Shown here one piece after another: positions 8,054-16,284 of a stretch of DNA of 64,000 nucleotides. Origin of the DNA: an uncultured Alphaproteobacteria bacterium (GTDB lineage: Bacteria; Pseudomonadota; Alphaproteobacteria; RF32; CAG-239); the NCBI GenBank assembly GCA_949297415.1, contig CASFSV010000005.1, forward strand, positions 1 through 64,000, read 5' to 3'. The notes under the pieces were generated by a model that saw only the letters and a list, made by a program, of their open reading frames with translations, was not told the DNA's origin and did no database searches. Position 1 is the first letter of the stretch. Each line of letters opens with the position of its first letter. Made by a program: the position numbers and the translations under genes.

Positions 8054-9505
8054 ATGCTGACTGCAAAAAATAATGTAGCGTATATTCGTGCCGAAGTGAT
8101 GCAAAGAGTGGCTAAATCCTTTGTTGAAACTGGTTTGGACGATATTGAAGATGCTTTAAATGAATTAGTTGCTGATAAGAATTTTCGCCATAATCCTGAA
8201 GCCGAAAAGGCTGCGGTTAAAGGACAAATTTTGGCTGCTATGGGCTTTTTGCCACAAGAAGTTGATGCGAATCGGAGTTTGAGAGATTTTGCTCAAGAAG
8301 CTTTGGCTCGTACACAGGCGACACGTGCTGGATTATCCGTTATTAAAGGTGCATGTAACGCTTGTCGCTCCAAAACTTATGAAGTTACACCAATGTGTCA
8401 AGCTTGTGTAGCTCGTCCGTGCGAATTGAATTGTGCGAAAAAAGCTATTACCGTTACCGATAAAGCTTTTATTGATCAGGATAAATGTATTAAATGCGGT
8501 TTGTGTGCAACTTATTGCCCTTATGGTGCTATTCATAAATCTGTTGTTCCCTGTGAAGAGCCTTGTCCAGTTAATGCTATTAAAAAAGATGCAGATGGTC
8601 GTGAGGAAATTGATATCGAAAAATGTATTTCTTGCGGTAAATGTTTGCAGTCTTGTCCGTTTGGTGCAATCGTGTATAATTCTCAAATGATTGATGTACT
8701 GAACGTTCTTAAAAATCCTGATAAAAAAGTTGTCGCTATGGTGGCTCCGGCTATCTTGGGACAATTTGGAAATGATTTGGGTAAAGTTATTGCCGCATAT
8801 AAAGCTTTGGGCTTTGATGATGTTATTGAAGTGGCTTATGGTGCAGATTTTACTTCCAAAAACGAATCGGCTGAATTTGTGGAACGTATGGAAGAAGGGG
8901 CTTCGTTTATGACGACATCTTGTTGTCCGGCTTATGTTAAAACTGCTAAAGTTCATGTTCCGGAAATTGCTCCGTTTGTTTCTAATACCGGAAGCCCAAT
9001 GTATTATGCCGCTGAAGTTTTGAAACAACGTTATCCTGATGCTGTTTCTGTTTTTGTTGGCCCTTGTTTGGCTAAACGTATTGAAGCCGAAAATAATCCG
9101 AATGTTGATTATGTTTTGGTGTTTGCTGATGTGCAAGCTATGTTTGATGCAAAAGGAATTGATATTAACTCTTTAGAAGCAGCTTCTTTTGCTGATGAAG
9201 CTTCTTTGCAATCTCGGCGTTATGCTATTTCCGGTGGTGTTGCTGCAGCAGTTGAAAATTTAATTGACGGACGTGCTGACTATCGTCCGATGAAAATTAA
9301 CGGCTTGACTAAAGATGAAGTTAAAAATTTGAAACGTTATGCAACTAAAGGTTTGGATAATGGCTGTAATATGCTTGAAGTGATGTGTTGCGAAGGCGGC
9401 TGTATTGCTGGTCCAGGCTGTTTATCTATGCCGAAAAAAGCTGCTGTCGTTTTGGAAAAATATGCGGCTGAAGGTAAAAATCAAAAGGATTGTGAAATTC
9501 ATTGA
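8054..9505 (+). CDS. Monomeric [FeFe] hydrogenase (group B-like)
   Basis: Catalyses reversible proton reduction to H2, probably taking electrons from ferredoxin in fermentation. From start 8054, residues ~97-205 hold many Cys clusters, including two ferredoxin-type CxxCxxCxxxCP motifs (CIKCGLCATYCP, CISCGKCLQSCP) and extra N-terminal Cys pairs. The H-cluster motifs are L1 TSCCPA (~289-294), L2 GPCLAK (~336-341) and L3 EVMCCEGGCIAGPG (~442-455), so all four cluster cysteines are present. GPC instead of MPC and GPG instead of GGG point to group B. I prefer ATG 8054 over 8042 because GAGG (8044-8047) lies 6 nt upstream. The maturases HydE, HydF and HydG are not in this window. Single gene with its own terminator. 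Confidence 0.9.
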   Translation: MLTAKNNVAYIRAEVMQRVAKSFVETGLDDIEDALNELVADKNFRHNPEAEKAAVKGQILAAMGFLPQEVDANRSLRDFAQEALARTQATRAGLSVIKGACNACRSKTYEVTPMCQACVARPCELNCAKKAITVTDKAFIDQDKCIKCGLCATYCPYGAIHKSVVPCEEPCPVNAIKKDADGREEIDIEKCISCGKCLQSCPFGAIVYNSQMIDVLNVLKNPDKKVVAMVAPAILGQFGNDLGKVIAAYKALGFDDVIEVAYGADFTSKNESAEFVERMEEGASFMTTSCCPAYVKTAKVHVPEIAPFVSNTGSPMYYAAEVLKQRYPDAVSVFVGPCLAKRIEAENNPNVDYVLVFADVQAMFDAKGIDINSLEAASFADEASLQSRRYAISGGVAAAVENLIDGRADYRPMKINGLTKDEVKNLKRYATKGLDNGCNMLEVMCCEGGCIAGPGCLSMPKKAAVVLEKYAAEGKNQKDCEIH

Positions 9506-9529
9506 TTTTCTTAGTCGGAAGCAAGGTTG

Positions 9530-9557
9530 AAGGACGTCTGCGGGCGTCCTTTTTTAT
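9530..9557 (+). terminator. Rho-independent terminator after the hydrogenase gene
   Basis: AGGACG at 9531-9536 pairs with CGTCCT at 9545-9550, followed by a T run. Confidence 0.85.
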
Positions 9558-9685
9558 TTAGGAGGGATTGGAATAGTTTATCGGAATAATTGGAGTGGGA
9601 ATTTTTTTTTACTTTAAATTTTATTTTTGCTAAATTTTATCTTGCATCGGGAGGGAATTGTTTATTTGCTTAGGAACTGAAGCCG

Positions 9686-10216
9686 ATGTATGATAAATTT
9701 AGAGTTATTTGTTGTGAGAATCCTCAAAAATATCCAGATAAATTGTTTATTGATATATATCCTGCCGATCATATTACTCATGAACTGCTTTATCGTATGC
9801 GTTTGAAAATTACTCCTGACGTTTATGATATTACAGGAGGGGTTTATTTAGATGATTTGGGTAATGGCAGTATAAGACTTAAATATATTAAACATCACGA
9901 TAAAATGATTCAACGTCAACAGATGTTAGTACGAGAAAAAGTTGATGCTCAAATTATTCGCATGTATACAGAAATGAAACGGCGTGGAATTTATAGAACA
10001 ATCAATGCTTCTTTAACTCAAGCATATGAAGTTTTTACTTTAGATGAACTTTATCCTAAAAGTGCAAGAGAAGAACAGATGATTGAGGCGCAAAAAAGCT
10101 ATGCTAAACGTCAAAAAATTATGGAAGCACGACAAAGTTTTTATGCGCGTCAAAAGTATGCTTCTTGTCCGCATATTGCATTGATGATTAGTCAACTTGA
10201 ACGCTCGGGTGATTAG
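9686..10216 (+). CDS. Hypothetical protein, 176 residues
   Basis: Unrecognised cytoplasmic protein. The N-terminal half (to ~75) is predicted mixed strand and helix (FRVICCENPQKYPDKLFIDIYP), and the C-terminal half is helical, basic and Gln/Arg-rich, with a likely coiled coil (EEQMIEAQKSYAKRQKIMEARQ broken around residue 140). There is no signal peptide or membrane segment. Its 3' end overlaps the convergent thioredoxin-like gene by 29 nt, so the two transcripts are antisense over their ends. Confidence 0.55.
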   Translation: MYDKFRVICCENPQKYPDKLFIDIYPADHITHELLYRMRLKITPDVYDITGGVYLDDLGNGSIRLKYIKHHDKMIQRQQMLVREKVDAQIIRMYTEMKRRGIYRTINASLTQAYEVFTLDELYPKSAREEQMIEAQKSYAKRQKIMEARQSFYARQKYASCPHIALMISQLERSGD

Positions 10217-10781
10217 AATATTCCATAGGTGCCATGATAGGTTGAGGTGCAGTGTTCGTTTTAATCAACTGCTTAATTTGTTTGTACAATTTATTTGAAC
10301 TCCAATCTGCTTCACCCTGGATGGTGGCGACTTTTTTGCCTTGTTTATTCATAATGACGGTATATGGCGTGGAGCCAATTCCTAAACTTAGAGATAATTT
10401 GTTTTCTTTATCATTGAAAAAAGGAATAGTCGGTGCACCGTATTTGGTTAAAAATTTACGTTCATCATCGTTGTTGCTCCATTCAGAGGCAGGCGCTACT
10501 AACATAACTTTAATATTGTCTTGAAGGGCTTGAGGATAGAATTTTTCTAATCTTTTCATTTCGCGTAAGCATGGAAAACAGCTTTGTGACCAGAATATAA
10601 ATATCGTTAAATCCGAATTGGAATCTAGAATACGGATGTTTTCTTCGTTTTCCGATGTTAAAGTTATGTCCGGCATATTTACCGGATATTCTAAAACGTA
10701 TAATCCTTTGGGACCACTGTAAGCCTCAGCATTCAATGTGATAAATAAACTGCATACTATTATGTGGATTAAATTTTTCAT
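10188..10781 (-). CDS. Secreted thioredoxin-fold protein, TlpA/ResA-like
   Basis: A 197-residue periplasmic thiol-disulfide protein. A signal peptide (IIVCSLFITLNAEA) ends near residue 20. The thioredoxin active site is CFPC in FWSQSCFPCLREMKRL, near residues 73-76, and the cis-Pro region appears as GIGSTPYTVIMNKQGK, so the fold looks complete. By family it reduces or oxidises periplasmic thiols, for example in cytochrome c or envelope protein maturation; the partner is not visible here. The gene is monocistronic and overlaps its convergent neighbour by 29 nt. Confidence 0.8.
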   Translation of the reverse strand: MKNLIHIIVCSLFITLNAEAYSGPKGLYVLEYPVNMPDITLTSENEENIRILDSNSDLTIFIFWSQSCFPCLREMKRLEKFYPQALQDNIKVMLVAPASEWSNNDDERKFLTKYGAPTIPFFNDKENKLSLSLGIGSTPYTVIMNKQGKKVATIQGEADWSSNKLYKQIKQLIKTNTAPQPIMAPMEYSNHPSVQVD

Positions 10782-10876
10782 CGGGTTTTTCCTGTTAATT
10801 ACTTCAATTCAATTTTGTACTTTAGACGCTTTTCATATAAACTGATTCTAGGTTTATTCAATATGTAGGTTAAAAA

Positions 10877-11014
10877 ATGAAATATTTAGTTAAATTTTTA
10901 ATGATTTTTTCAGTATTTTTTTCCATCTTATATGTAAGTGCTTGCGGAAGAATTTCTTCTAATCAACCAATTAAAGGAAGTGGTTATCCGCATTCTTATC
11001 CGAGACATTATTAG
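10877..11014 (+). CDS. Small lipoprotein, 45 residues
   Basis: A short gene from ATG 10877 to TAG 11014. The product has a lysine near the start, a hydrophobic stretch (LVKFLMIFSVFFSILYV) and a lipobox VSAC with the Cys at position 23, then GRISSNQPIKGSGYP and a His/Tyr/Pro-rich end. A short lipoprotein beginning C-G is reminiscent of LptM/YifL-type proteins, but the K-G-P-L motif is missing, so function is unassigned. An AGG-containing Shine-Dalgarno lies upstream (GTAGGTTAAAAA). It lies 23 nt before the VWA gene and may share its transcript. Confidence 0.6.
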   Translation: MKYLVKFLMIFSVFFSILYVSACGRISSNQPIKGSGYPHSYPRHY

Positions 11015-11037
11015 TCTTTGTTTTTTGAGGGGATATT

Positions 11038-11730
11038 ATGGCCAATAAAGATGATTTTTCTGATGTTATGATTCCTTATGTGGAATTTGCTGAAAATGCT
11101 AATGAGAGAACGCCTTGTATTTTGGTATTGGACTGTTCTGGTTCTATGCGCGGTGAACCGATTAAACAACTTAATTCTGGGTTGCAGGCTTTGGAGAAAG
11201 AACTCAAAGAAGATATTGATGCCAGTTCTCGCGTGCAGCTCTTGGTCATCAAAGCTTATGGTAAAGACGATGCCGAAATTTCTGCAGACTGGGTTGATGC
11301 TATGAATTTTACGGCTCCGGTGATGGAAGCTTCCGGTCTTTCTCCTATTGGTAAAGCAATGGAATTGGCTTTACATAAAATTGAAGAACAGAAATGTTTG
11401 TATGATAGTTGCGGAATTACATCCAAACGTCCTTGGATTTTTCTTATCAGTGATGGTGAACCGACTGATTATGGTTGGGAGTTGGCTGCGGCGAAATGTC
11501 GTGAGGCTCAACAAAATAAAAAAGTAGTTATTCATGCAGTGGGAACGCAAGGAGCTAATTTGGAAAAACTCGCAAAATTCTCTTTGATGCCACCGAAACG
11601 TTTGAGTGGGTTGAAGTTTACGGAGTTCTTCCTCTGGCTTTCTCGTAGCGTATCTTGTGTGTCCAGAGCGGCTCCAAATATGCCTGATATTTTAGATGAT
11701 ATTGAGGCTTGGCATGAAGAAAACGCCTAG
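11038..11730 (+). CDS. terY: TerY-like von Willebrand factor A domain protein
   Basis: A 230-residue single VWA domain. The MIDAS metal site is intact: DCSGSM (D-x-S-x-S) near residue 31, a Thr/Ser position in SGLSPIGKAMELAL, and ISDGEPTDYG near residue 140. The family relative is TerY of tellurium-resistance (Ter) systems, where the VWA protein assembles metal-dependent complexes. The Shine-Dalgarno GAGGGG lies about 7 nt before ATG 11038. The next gene begins inside the end of this one, and a kinase follows; VWA plus PP2C plus kinase is the TerY-P triad described for Ter-type stress systems (Anantharaman, Iyer and Aravind). No TerC, TerD or TerZ gene is in the window. Confidence 0.8.
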   Translation: MANKDDFSDVMIPYVEFAENANERTPCILVLDCSGSMRGEPIKQLNSGLQALEKELKEDIDASSRVQLLVIKAYGKDDAEISADWVDAMNFTAPVMEASGLSPIGKAMELALHKIEEQKCLYDSCGITSKRPWIFLISDGEPTDYGWELAAAKCREAQQNKKVVIHAVGTQGANLEKLAKFSLMPPKRLSGLKFTEFFLWLSRSVSCVSRAAPNMPDILDDIEAWHEENA

Positions 11731-12508
11731 GTCAATTCGGGTTATTGCTACCAAAATTACGGGCGGATTGCATCTGGCTAAACAAAAGCCATGTCAGGAT
11801 TTTTATCAATATGCTTGTTCCGGTAATAAACTTGTAGCGGTTGTTTCAGATGGCGCAGGCTCTGCTGTTTATGGGAAAATTGGGGCGAAAATTGTTTGTG
11901 AAACGCTCGTTAATGTGCTTATTAATACACCTCTAAAAAATACTAAAGAGGCAGTTATTAAAGCTATAAATATGGCTCGTTCAAGATTAGTTATTCATCG
12001 GCTCAATAAATCTAAGTCCGAGCGGGAAATTCTTAATTTTTCTGCGACGATTGTTGGCGTGGTTTATCATAAAAATCGTGGTATCTTTTTTCATATCGGA
12101 GATGGTGCCGGAATCGCTGTTCATAATGTTAAAAATGATAAAATCGTCAGTGATGAAAAAGCTGTTTCTTCTTCTCAAAAAATGAAATATACGCTTTCTC
12201 GGCCGGCTAATGGTTCTTTTTCTTGTGAAACCTATTTTTATACAATGAAAAATTGGGCGGATTGTCTCCGTTTTACGCCAATTGAAAAAGCTGAAGCTCT
12301 TTTTTTAATGACAGATGGTGTTACTAATTTTGCACTTTCCGATGATATGTGTGAACTTAAAAACGGTTTTATTGAGCCGATAAATCAGTATCTTAAAAAC
12401 GAACAGAATAAAACGAGAGCTCTTAAAGCTTTGAATAATACTCTTGATACAAAACAGGCGCGTAAACTTAATTCTGATGATAAAACTTTTTTGTGGGCAG
12501 GGCTATGA
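11714..12508 (+). CDS. PP2C-family serine/threonine phosphatase
   Basis: Metal-dependent protein phosphatase expected to act on the kinase encoded next or on shared targets. Visible PP2C motifs: VSDGAGSAVYG near residue 43 (motif with the metal-binding Asp), FHIGDGAG near residue 126 and LMTDGVTNF near residue 198. I prefer ATG 11714, which has GAGG 6 nt upstream, to the ATG at 11696; it overlaps the end of the VWA gene by 17 nt. Its stop overlaps the kinase ATG (ATGA), so all three are translationally coupled. Confidence 0.8.
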   Translation: MKKTPRSIRVIATKITGGLHLAKQKPCQDFYQYACSGNKLVAVVSDGAGSAVYGKIGAKIVCETLVNVLINTPLKNTKEAVIKAINMARSRLVIHRLNKSKSEREILNFSATIVGVVYHKNRGIFFHIGDGAGIAVHNVKNDKIVSDEKAVSSSQKMKYTLSRPANGSFSCETYFYTMKNWADCLRFTPIEKAEALFLMTDGVTNFALSDDMCELKNGFIEPINQYLKNEQNKTRALKALNNTLDTKQARKLNSDDKTFLWAGL

Positions 12509-13995
12509 GTACAGAAGCAGTTTCTTTATCTAATCAGCCAATATTGATGCCGGAATTGCAATTTAATGCAATTTTTGCGGATAGAAGTTTTAAGCGCATT
12601 ACTTTGGGCAAATTGCTGAATAAAGGTGGGGCGGCTGGTAAAATTTATGAAATTATCGGACAACCTGATAAAGTTGCTAAAATCTTTCATGAACGTCAGA
12701 AGAGTAATACGAATCGCTTAAAATTGGAAGCTATGGTTATCAATAATCCCAATATTCCGAGCGTGACAGCCGGAGGGGTTGAATATGTGCAAATTGCTTG
12801 GCCAGAAGCGGTTTTGGAAGACGATGAGGGATATTGTGTCGGCTATATGATGCCGTTTATTGATACTTCTGCTGCTGTTTCTTTAGACCATTTGATGCAA
12901 GGTGCCGTGCGTGCTAAATTGGGGTTGAGCGATAAGTATGAATATCGTGTTATGGCGGCTTATAATGTTGCTCTTATGGTGGCTTCTTTGCATAAATACG
13001 GACATTATATTATCGACTTAAAACCGGCGAATGTTTCTATCTACAAAAAAACAATGACTGTTGCTATGTTTGACTGTGACGGATTTTCTATTCAGGGTGA
13101 GCAGGCTCGCTTTCCGGCTGAGTTTGTCAGCGAAGAATATATTTATCCCGAAGGAATGACGCAGTCTTGTGATGAAATGGGGGAAGAACAAGATAAGTTT
13201 GCTTTGGCGGTGATTATCTTTAAACTGCTTAACAATGGTATTCATCCGTTTTCCGGTGTGGTTAAGAAAAATGCCGATAGCGCATTATCTATTCAAGAAC
13301 GTATTGAGCAATATCACTATGCTTATGGAATGTGGGGGGATACTTATCAAGCTCCCCATCCTTACAGTATTCATGAGTTTTTGCCACAGAGTACTTTGAA
13401 ACTTTTTGATCGTGCTTTTGTTAAAGGACAGAAAAGACCAACAGCCGTTGAGTGGCAGTTGGAATTAGACTATTTGCTCAAAAATTTGAAGCATTGTAAA
13501 AAGAATCCGAATCATGCGTATTTTACAAATAAAGGGTGTGGTTTATGCGTGGCGGAGGATCGCTTAAAGGCTAATCTTAAAACTATTCAAGAAAAGAAGG
13601 CTGAACCTCGTAAAATTCGTGGATTTGAGATAAAAAAATTATCTCGTGAAAGTATGGAACATGATAAATGGGTGCGTATGCAAAGCGAAAAAAGAGCGAT
13701 GCGTCTGGCGTATCTTTTTGTTATGCTATATAGTCTTTTTATGACATCTTTGCCGAGAATTGCTTTGGAGTATAAGACTACTTTAGATGAGTTGGGGATA
13801 TCTTTACAATTAGTTGGATGCATTATTGCTTTTAATTTGTTGCATTGGTTGGTGAAAAAATGTCGTAAATTTTTGGTTAGACGTATTGGTAGTTCAACCG
13901 TAAATGCTTTAATTACATATACTTATTGCTGTGTGGCTACAGCTCTTATTGTCGGAAACGATATTGATTGGGCTAAATTGTTTAAGGCTTTCTAA
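12505..13995 (+). CDS. Membrane-anchored protein kinase with zinc-ribbon-like linker
   Basis: A 496-residue Ser/Thr kinase-like protein. The glycine-rich loop is GKLLNKGGAAGKIY (~35-48), the ATP-binding lysine is probably K59 (VAKIF), the catalytic loop is IIDLKPAN (Asp171; HRD is replaced by IID), and the metal-binding motif is DCDG (~190-193) in place of DFG. A zinc-ribbon-like motif HCKKN...CGLC lies at ~330-348. The C-terminus has about three hydrophobic segments (~401-420, 436-452, 467-485), placing it in the inner membrane. ATG 12505 overlaps the phosphatase stop. Family context: kinase of a TerY-P triad. The substrate is unknown; the membrane anchor is worth noting. Confidence 0.75.
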   Translation: MSTEAVSLSNQPILMPELQFNAIFADRSFKRITLGKLLNKGGAAGKIYEIIGQPDKVAKIFHERQKSNTNRLKLEAMVINNPNIPSVTAGGVEYVQIAWPEAVLEDDEGYCVGYMMPFIDTSAAVSLDHLMQGAVRAKLGLSDKYEYRVMAAYNVALMVASLHKYGHYIIDLKPANVSIYKKTMTVAMFDCDGFSIQGEQARFPAEFVSEEYIYPEGMTQSCDEMGEEQDKFALAVIIFKLLNNGIHPFSGVVKKNADSALSIQERIEQYHYAYGMWGDTYQAPHPYSIHEFLPQSTLKLFDRAFVKGQKRPTAVEWQLELDYLLKNLKHCKKNPNHAYFTNKGCGLCVAEDRLKANLKTIQEKKAEPRKIRGFEIKKLSRESMEHDKWVRMQSEKRAMRLAYLFVMLYSLFMTSLPRIALEYKTTLDELGISLQLVGCIIAFNLLHWLVKKCRKFLVRRIGSSTVNALITYTYCCVATALIVGNDIDWAKLFKAF

Positions 13996-14105
13996 GTCTA
14001 TGGTTTCCATAAGGATACTAACAACCTTTTAAGTGCCTACTTTTCATTTTAAAAATTGTTGTTATAAATTAAGTATTGGTTATTTGATAATTTAAGGAAA
14101 AATTT

Positions 14106-15497
14106 GTGATAAATTTAAAGAATATTGTTATCTCGGGTAAAGAAGTTTGCCCTATTATTGAAGGTGGTAAAGGTATTAACGGAACAGATGGTCGCAGTAG
14201 CGGTGCTTTTGCGAAAGAGGGTTGCGTTGGTACAATTTCTTTAGTCAGCGCAGATTACTATGATGAAAACGGTAAGCCTGTTTTGGAACGTTCTCATCGC
14301 TTGAAACGTCAGGAACGTCATGAAGATTTAATTGCCGGTGCTATTAAGGGCGGTATTGCTCAGGCTCAAATTGCTCACGAAATTGCCGGAAATAACGGAC
14401 GTATCCATGTTAATGAATTATGGGAATTGGCTGATTCCGAGACCGTGATTACTGAAGTTTTAAAAGGGGCAAAAGGTTTAATTCATGGTGTGACTTGTGG
14501 CGCAGGGCTTCCTTATAAATTAGGGGAAATTGCATCGGCTCATGGTGTTTATTATTATCCTATTGTTTCTTCTGCAAGAGCTTTTCAGATTTTATGGAAG
14601 CGCGCTTATGTAAATTATAGCGAATTTTTGGGTGGTGTTGTTTATGAGGATCCTTGGCTTGCAGGTGGTCATAACGGTCTTTCTAATGCCGAGAATCCAG
14701 AAGAACCTCAAAATCCGTATAATCGTATTAAAGAGTTGCGCGCAACGCTTAATAAATTGGGTTTAAGCGAAACTCCGATTGTCATTGCCGGTGGAGTTTG
14801 GTCGCTTAGCGATTGGGAAGATTATTTGGATAATCCAGAAATTGGTAAAGTTGCTTTCCAATTTGGTACAAGACCGATGATTACTACCGAGAGTCCTATT
14901 AGCGATGCTTGGAAGCAAGTTATGCTTAAGACAAAACCGGGTGATGTTGTTTTGCAACGCTTTAGCCCGACAGGGTTCTATTCTTCAGCAATTAAAAATA
15001 AATTCTTATCACGTTTGATTGAACGTAAAGATGGTGAAATTGCTTATAAACTTGAAGCAGATGATGAATTTGATACTCCATTGTCTTTAAGTAATGTTAA
15101 GGAAGTGTTTATTAAATCTGCTGATTTAGCTAAAGCCGATAATCAAATTAAAGCCGGATTTACGGTTATTCAGGAAACACCTGATTCTACGGTTGTCTTT
15201 TTAACACCGCAAGAATGGGCTACTATGAAAGAAGACAGAGCGAAATGTTTGGGATGTTTATCTCAATGTCAATTTTCTGCTTGGTCCGGTGTCAATGGTA
15301 CGACCGGAAAAATGTGTGACCCGCGTACATATTGTATTCATAAGACTTTGTTTGATATTAGCCATAACGGTAAAACTGATGATAATTTGCTGTTTGCCGG
15401 ACATCAGGTTTATCGTTTTGGGCAAGATCCGTTGTATGCTAACGGGCATATTCCGACAACACATGAGTTGATTGAAGCAATTAAAGCTGGGCGTTAA
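14106..15497 (+). CDS. Nitronate monooxygenase-like flavin oxidoreductase
   Basis: A 463-residue FMN-dependent TIM-barrel enzyme of the nitronate monooxygenase / 2-nitropropane dioxygenase family. Seen: an N-terminal PIIEGGKGING, GLIHGVTCGAGLPYK, YPIVSSARAF, an invariant-type His in AGGHNGLS, IAGGV and AFQFGTRPM in the FMN phosphate region. Length exceeds the usual ~320-360, with a C-terminal extension containing a CLGCLSQC cysteine cluster and later CDP..YC, which could hold metal or support redox. True substrate is uncertain; several relatives are not nitronate oxidases. GTG start at 14106 with AAGGA upstream. Single gene with terminator. Confidence 0.8.
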   Translation: MINLKNIVISGKEVCPIIEGGKGINGTDGRSSGAFAKEGCVGTISLVSADYYDENGKPVLERSHRLKRQERHEDLIAGAIKGGIAQAQIAHEIAGNNGRIHVNELWELADSETVITEVLKGAKGLIHGVTCGAGLPYKLGEIASAHGVYYYPIVSSARAFQILWKRAYVNYSEFLGGVVYEDPWLAGGHNGLSNAENPEEPQNPYNRIKELRATLNKLGLSETPIVIAGGVWSLSDWEDYLDNPEIGKVAFQFGTRPMITTESPISDAWKQVMLKTKPGDVVLQRFSPTGFYSSAIKNKFLSRLIERKDGEIAYKLEADDEFDTPLSLSNVKEVFIKSADLAKADNQIKAGFTVIQETPDSTVVFLTPQEWATMKEDRAKCLGCLSQCQFSAWSGVNGTTGKMCDPRTYCIHKTLFDISHNGKTDDNLLFAGHQVYRFGQDPLYANGHIPTTHELIEAIKAGR

Positions 15498-15520
15498 TTA
15501 TATATTGAATTGTTGAATGT

Positions 15521-15546
15521 GAGGAGCTCTGGCTCCTCTTTTTTTA
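15521..15546 (+). terminator. Rho-independent terminator after the flavin oxidoreductase
   Basis: GAGGAGC (15521-15527) pairs with GCTCCTC (15532-15538), followed by seven or more T. Confidence 0.85.
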
Positions 15547-15591
15547 TGTTCTGTTTATTAGTATAAATCTAAACAAATTTTGAGTTTAGAT

Positions 15592-15620
15592 ATAAAAAAC
15601 TCCTGCGGTAATGCAGGAGT
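15592..15620 (-). terminator. Terminator of the seven-gene minus-strand operon
   Basis: On the minus strand ACTCCTGC (15620-15613) pairs with GCAGGAGT (15606-15599) and runs into TTTTTTAT. It follows the dedA-like stop at 15650. Confidence 0.85.
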
Positions 15621-15649
15621 AAAGTTTTGTTTTATTTTGTTCCCTTTTA

Positions 15650-16243
15650 TTAAAGGAATTTTACGGCGGCGAATCCTCCAATTAAAAGCAGTAAAAAGAG
15701 AACCGACAGTAAATTCAAATTCTTTTCGATAAATACTTTCATCGGGTCGCCGAAGCGTTTTAATAACCATGCAATAAGATAAAATCTCATGCCGCGGGCA
15801 ATGACAGAAGCTATTGTGAACACTACTAAATCTAATTGTACAACGCCACTGGCAATGGTGATTATTTTGTATGGGAAAGGTGTGATACCGGCACCGAAAA
15901 CAATCCATGCGCCATATTCGTGATAGTAGTTTTCAAATTTTGCAAATTGTGCCATGTAGCCATAAAATTCTAGTAAAGGACGCGCTATTAACTCAAATCC
16001 ATATACGCCGATGAAATATCCGAAGCATCCTCCTAATACGCTGGCTATTGTAGCTACGCCTGCTATTTTATATGCCTCTTTAGGTGTGGCTAATACCATC
16101 GGTATAATCATGATATCCGGTGGAATCGGAAAGAATGAACTTTCGATAAAAGAAATGATAAATAGCCAGGTTAACGCATTTTGTTTGGCCGCTAAGTTCA
16201 AAGTATAGTCATATATAGAACGAGTTAAATCTTTAAAAGCCAT
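15650..16243 (-). CDS. DedA/VTT-domain membrane protein (YqaA-like)
   Basis: A 197-residue inner-membrane protein of the SNARE-associated/VTT superfamily. Seen: the reentrant-loop style motif FIESSFFPIPPDIMIIPM near the N-terminus, GCFGYFIG, and a second motif FGAGITPFPYKIITIASGV followed by RGMRFYLIAWLLKRFG, typical of the YqaA branch. About five hydrophobic segments. DedA relatives move lipid carriers such as undecaprenyl phosphate or phospholipids; the cargo here is unknown. Last gene of the minus operon starting at 19833, 41 nt after the preceding stop. Confidence 0.8.
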   Translation of the reverse strand: MAFKDLTRSIYDYTLNLAAKQNALTWLFIISFIESSFFPIPPDIMIIPMVLATPKEAYKIAGVATIASVLGGCFGYFIGVYGFELIARPLLEFYGYMAQFAKFENYYHEYGAWIVFGAGITPFPYKIITIASGVVQLDLVVFTIASVIARGMRFYLIAWLLKRFGDPMKVFIEKNLNLLSVLFLLLLIGGFAAVKFL

Positions 16244-16284
16244 GTCTTTTCTCTCTTTGTGAAATTATACTACGGCTTTTATTC

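Noticed and set aside
8333-9136. 267-codon open frame opposite the hydrogenase gene
   Set aside because: Ser/Asn/Phe-rich antisense shadow of a clear hydrogenase; no start signal or family.
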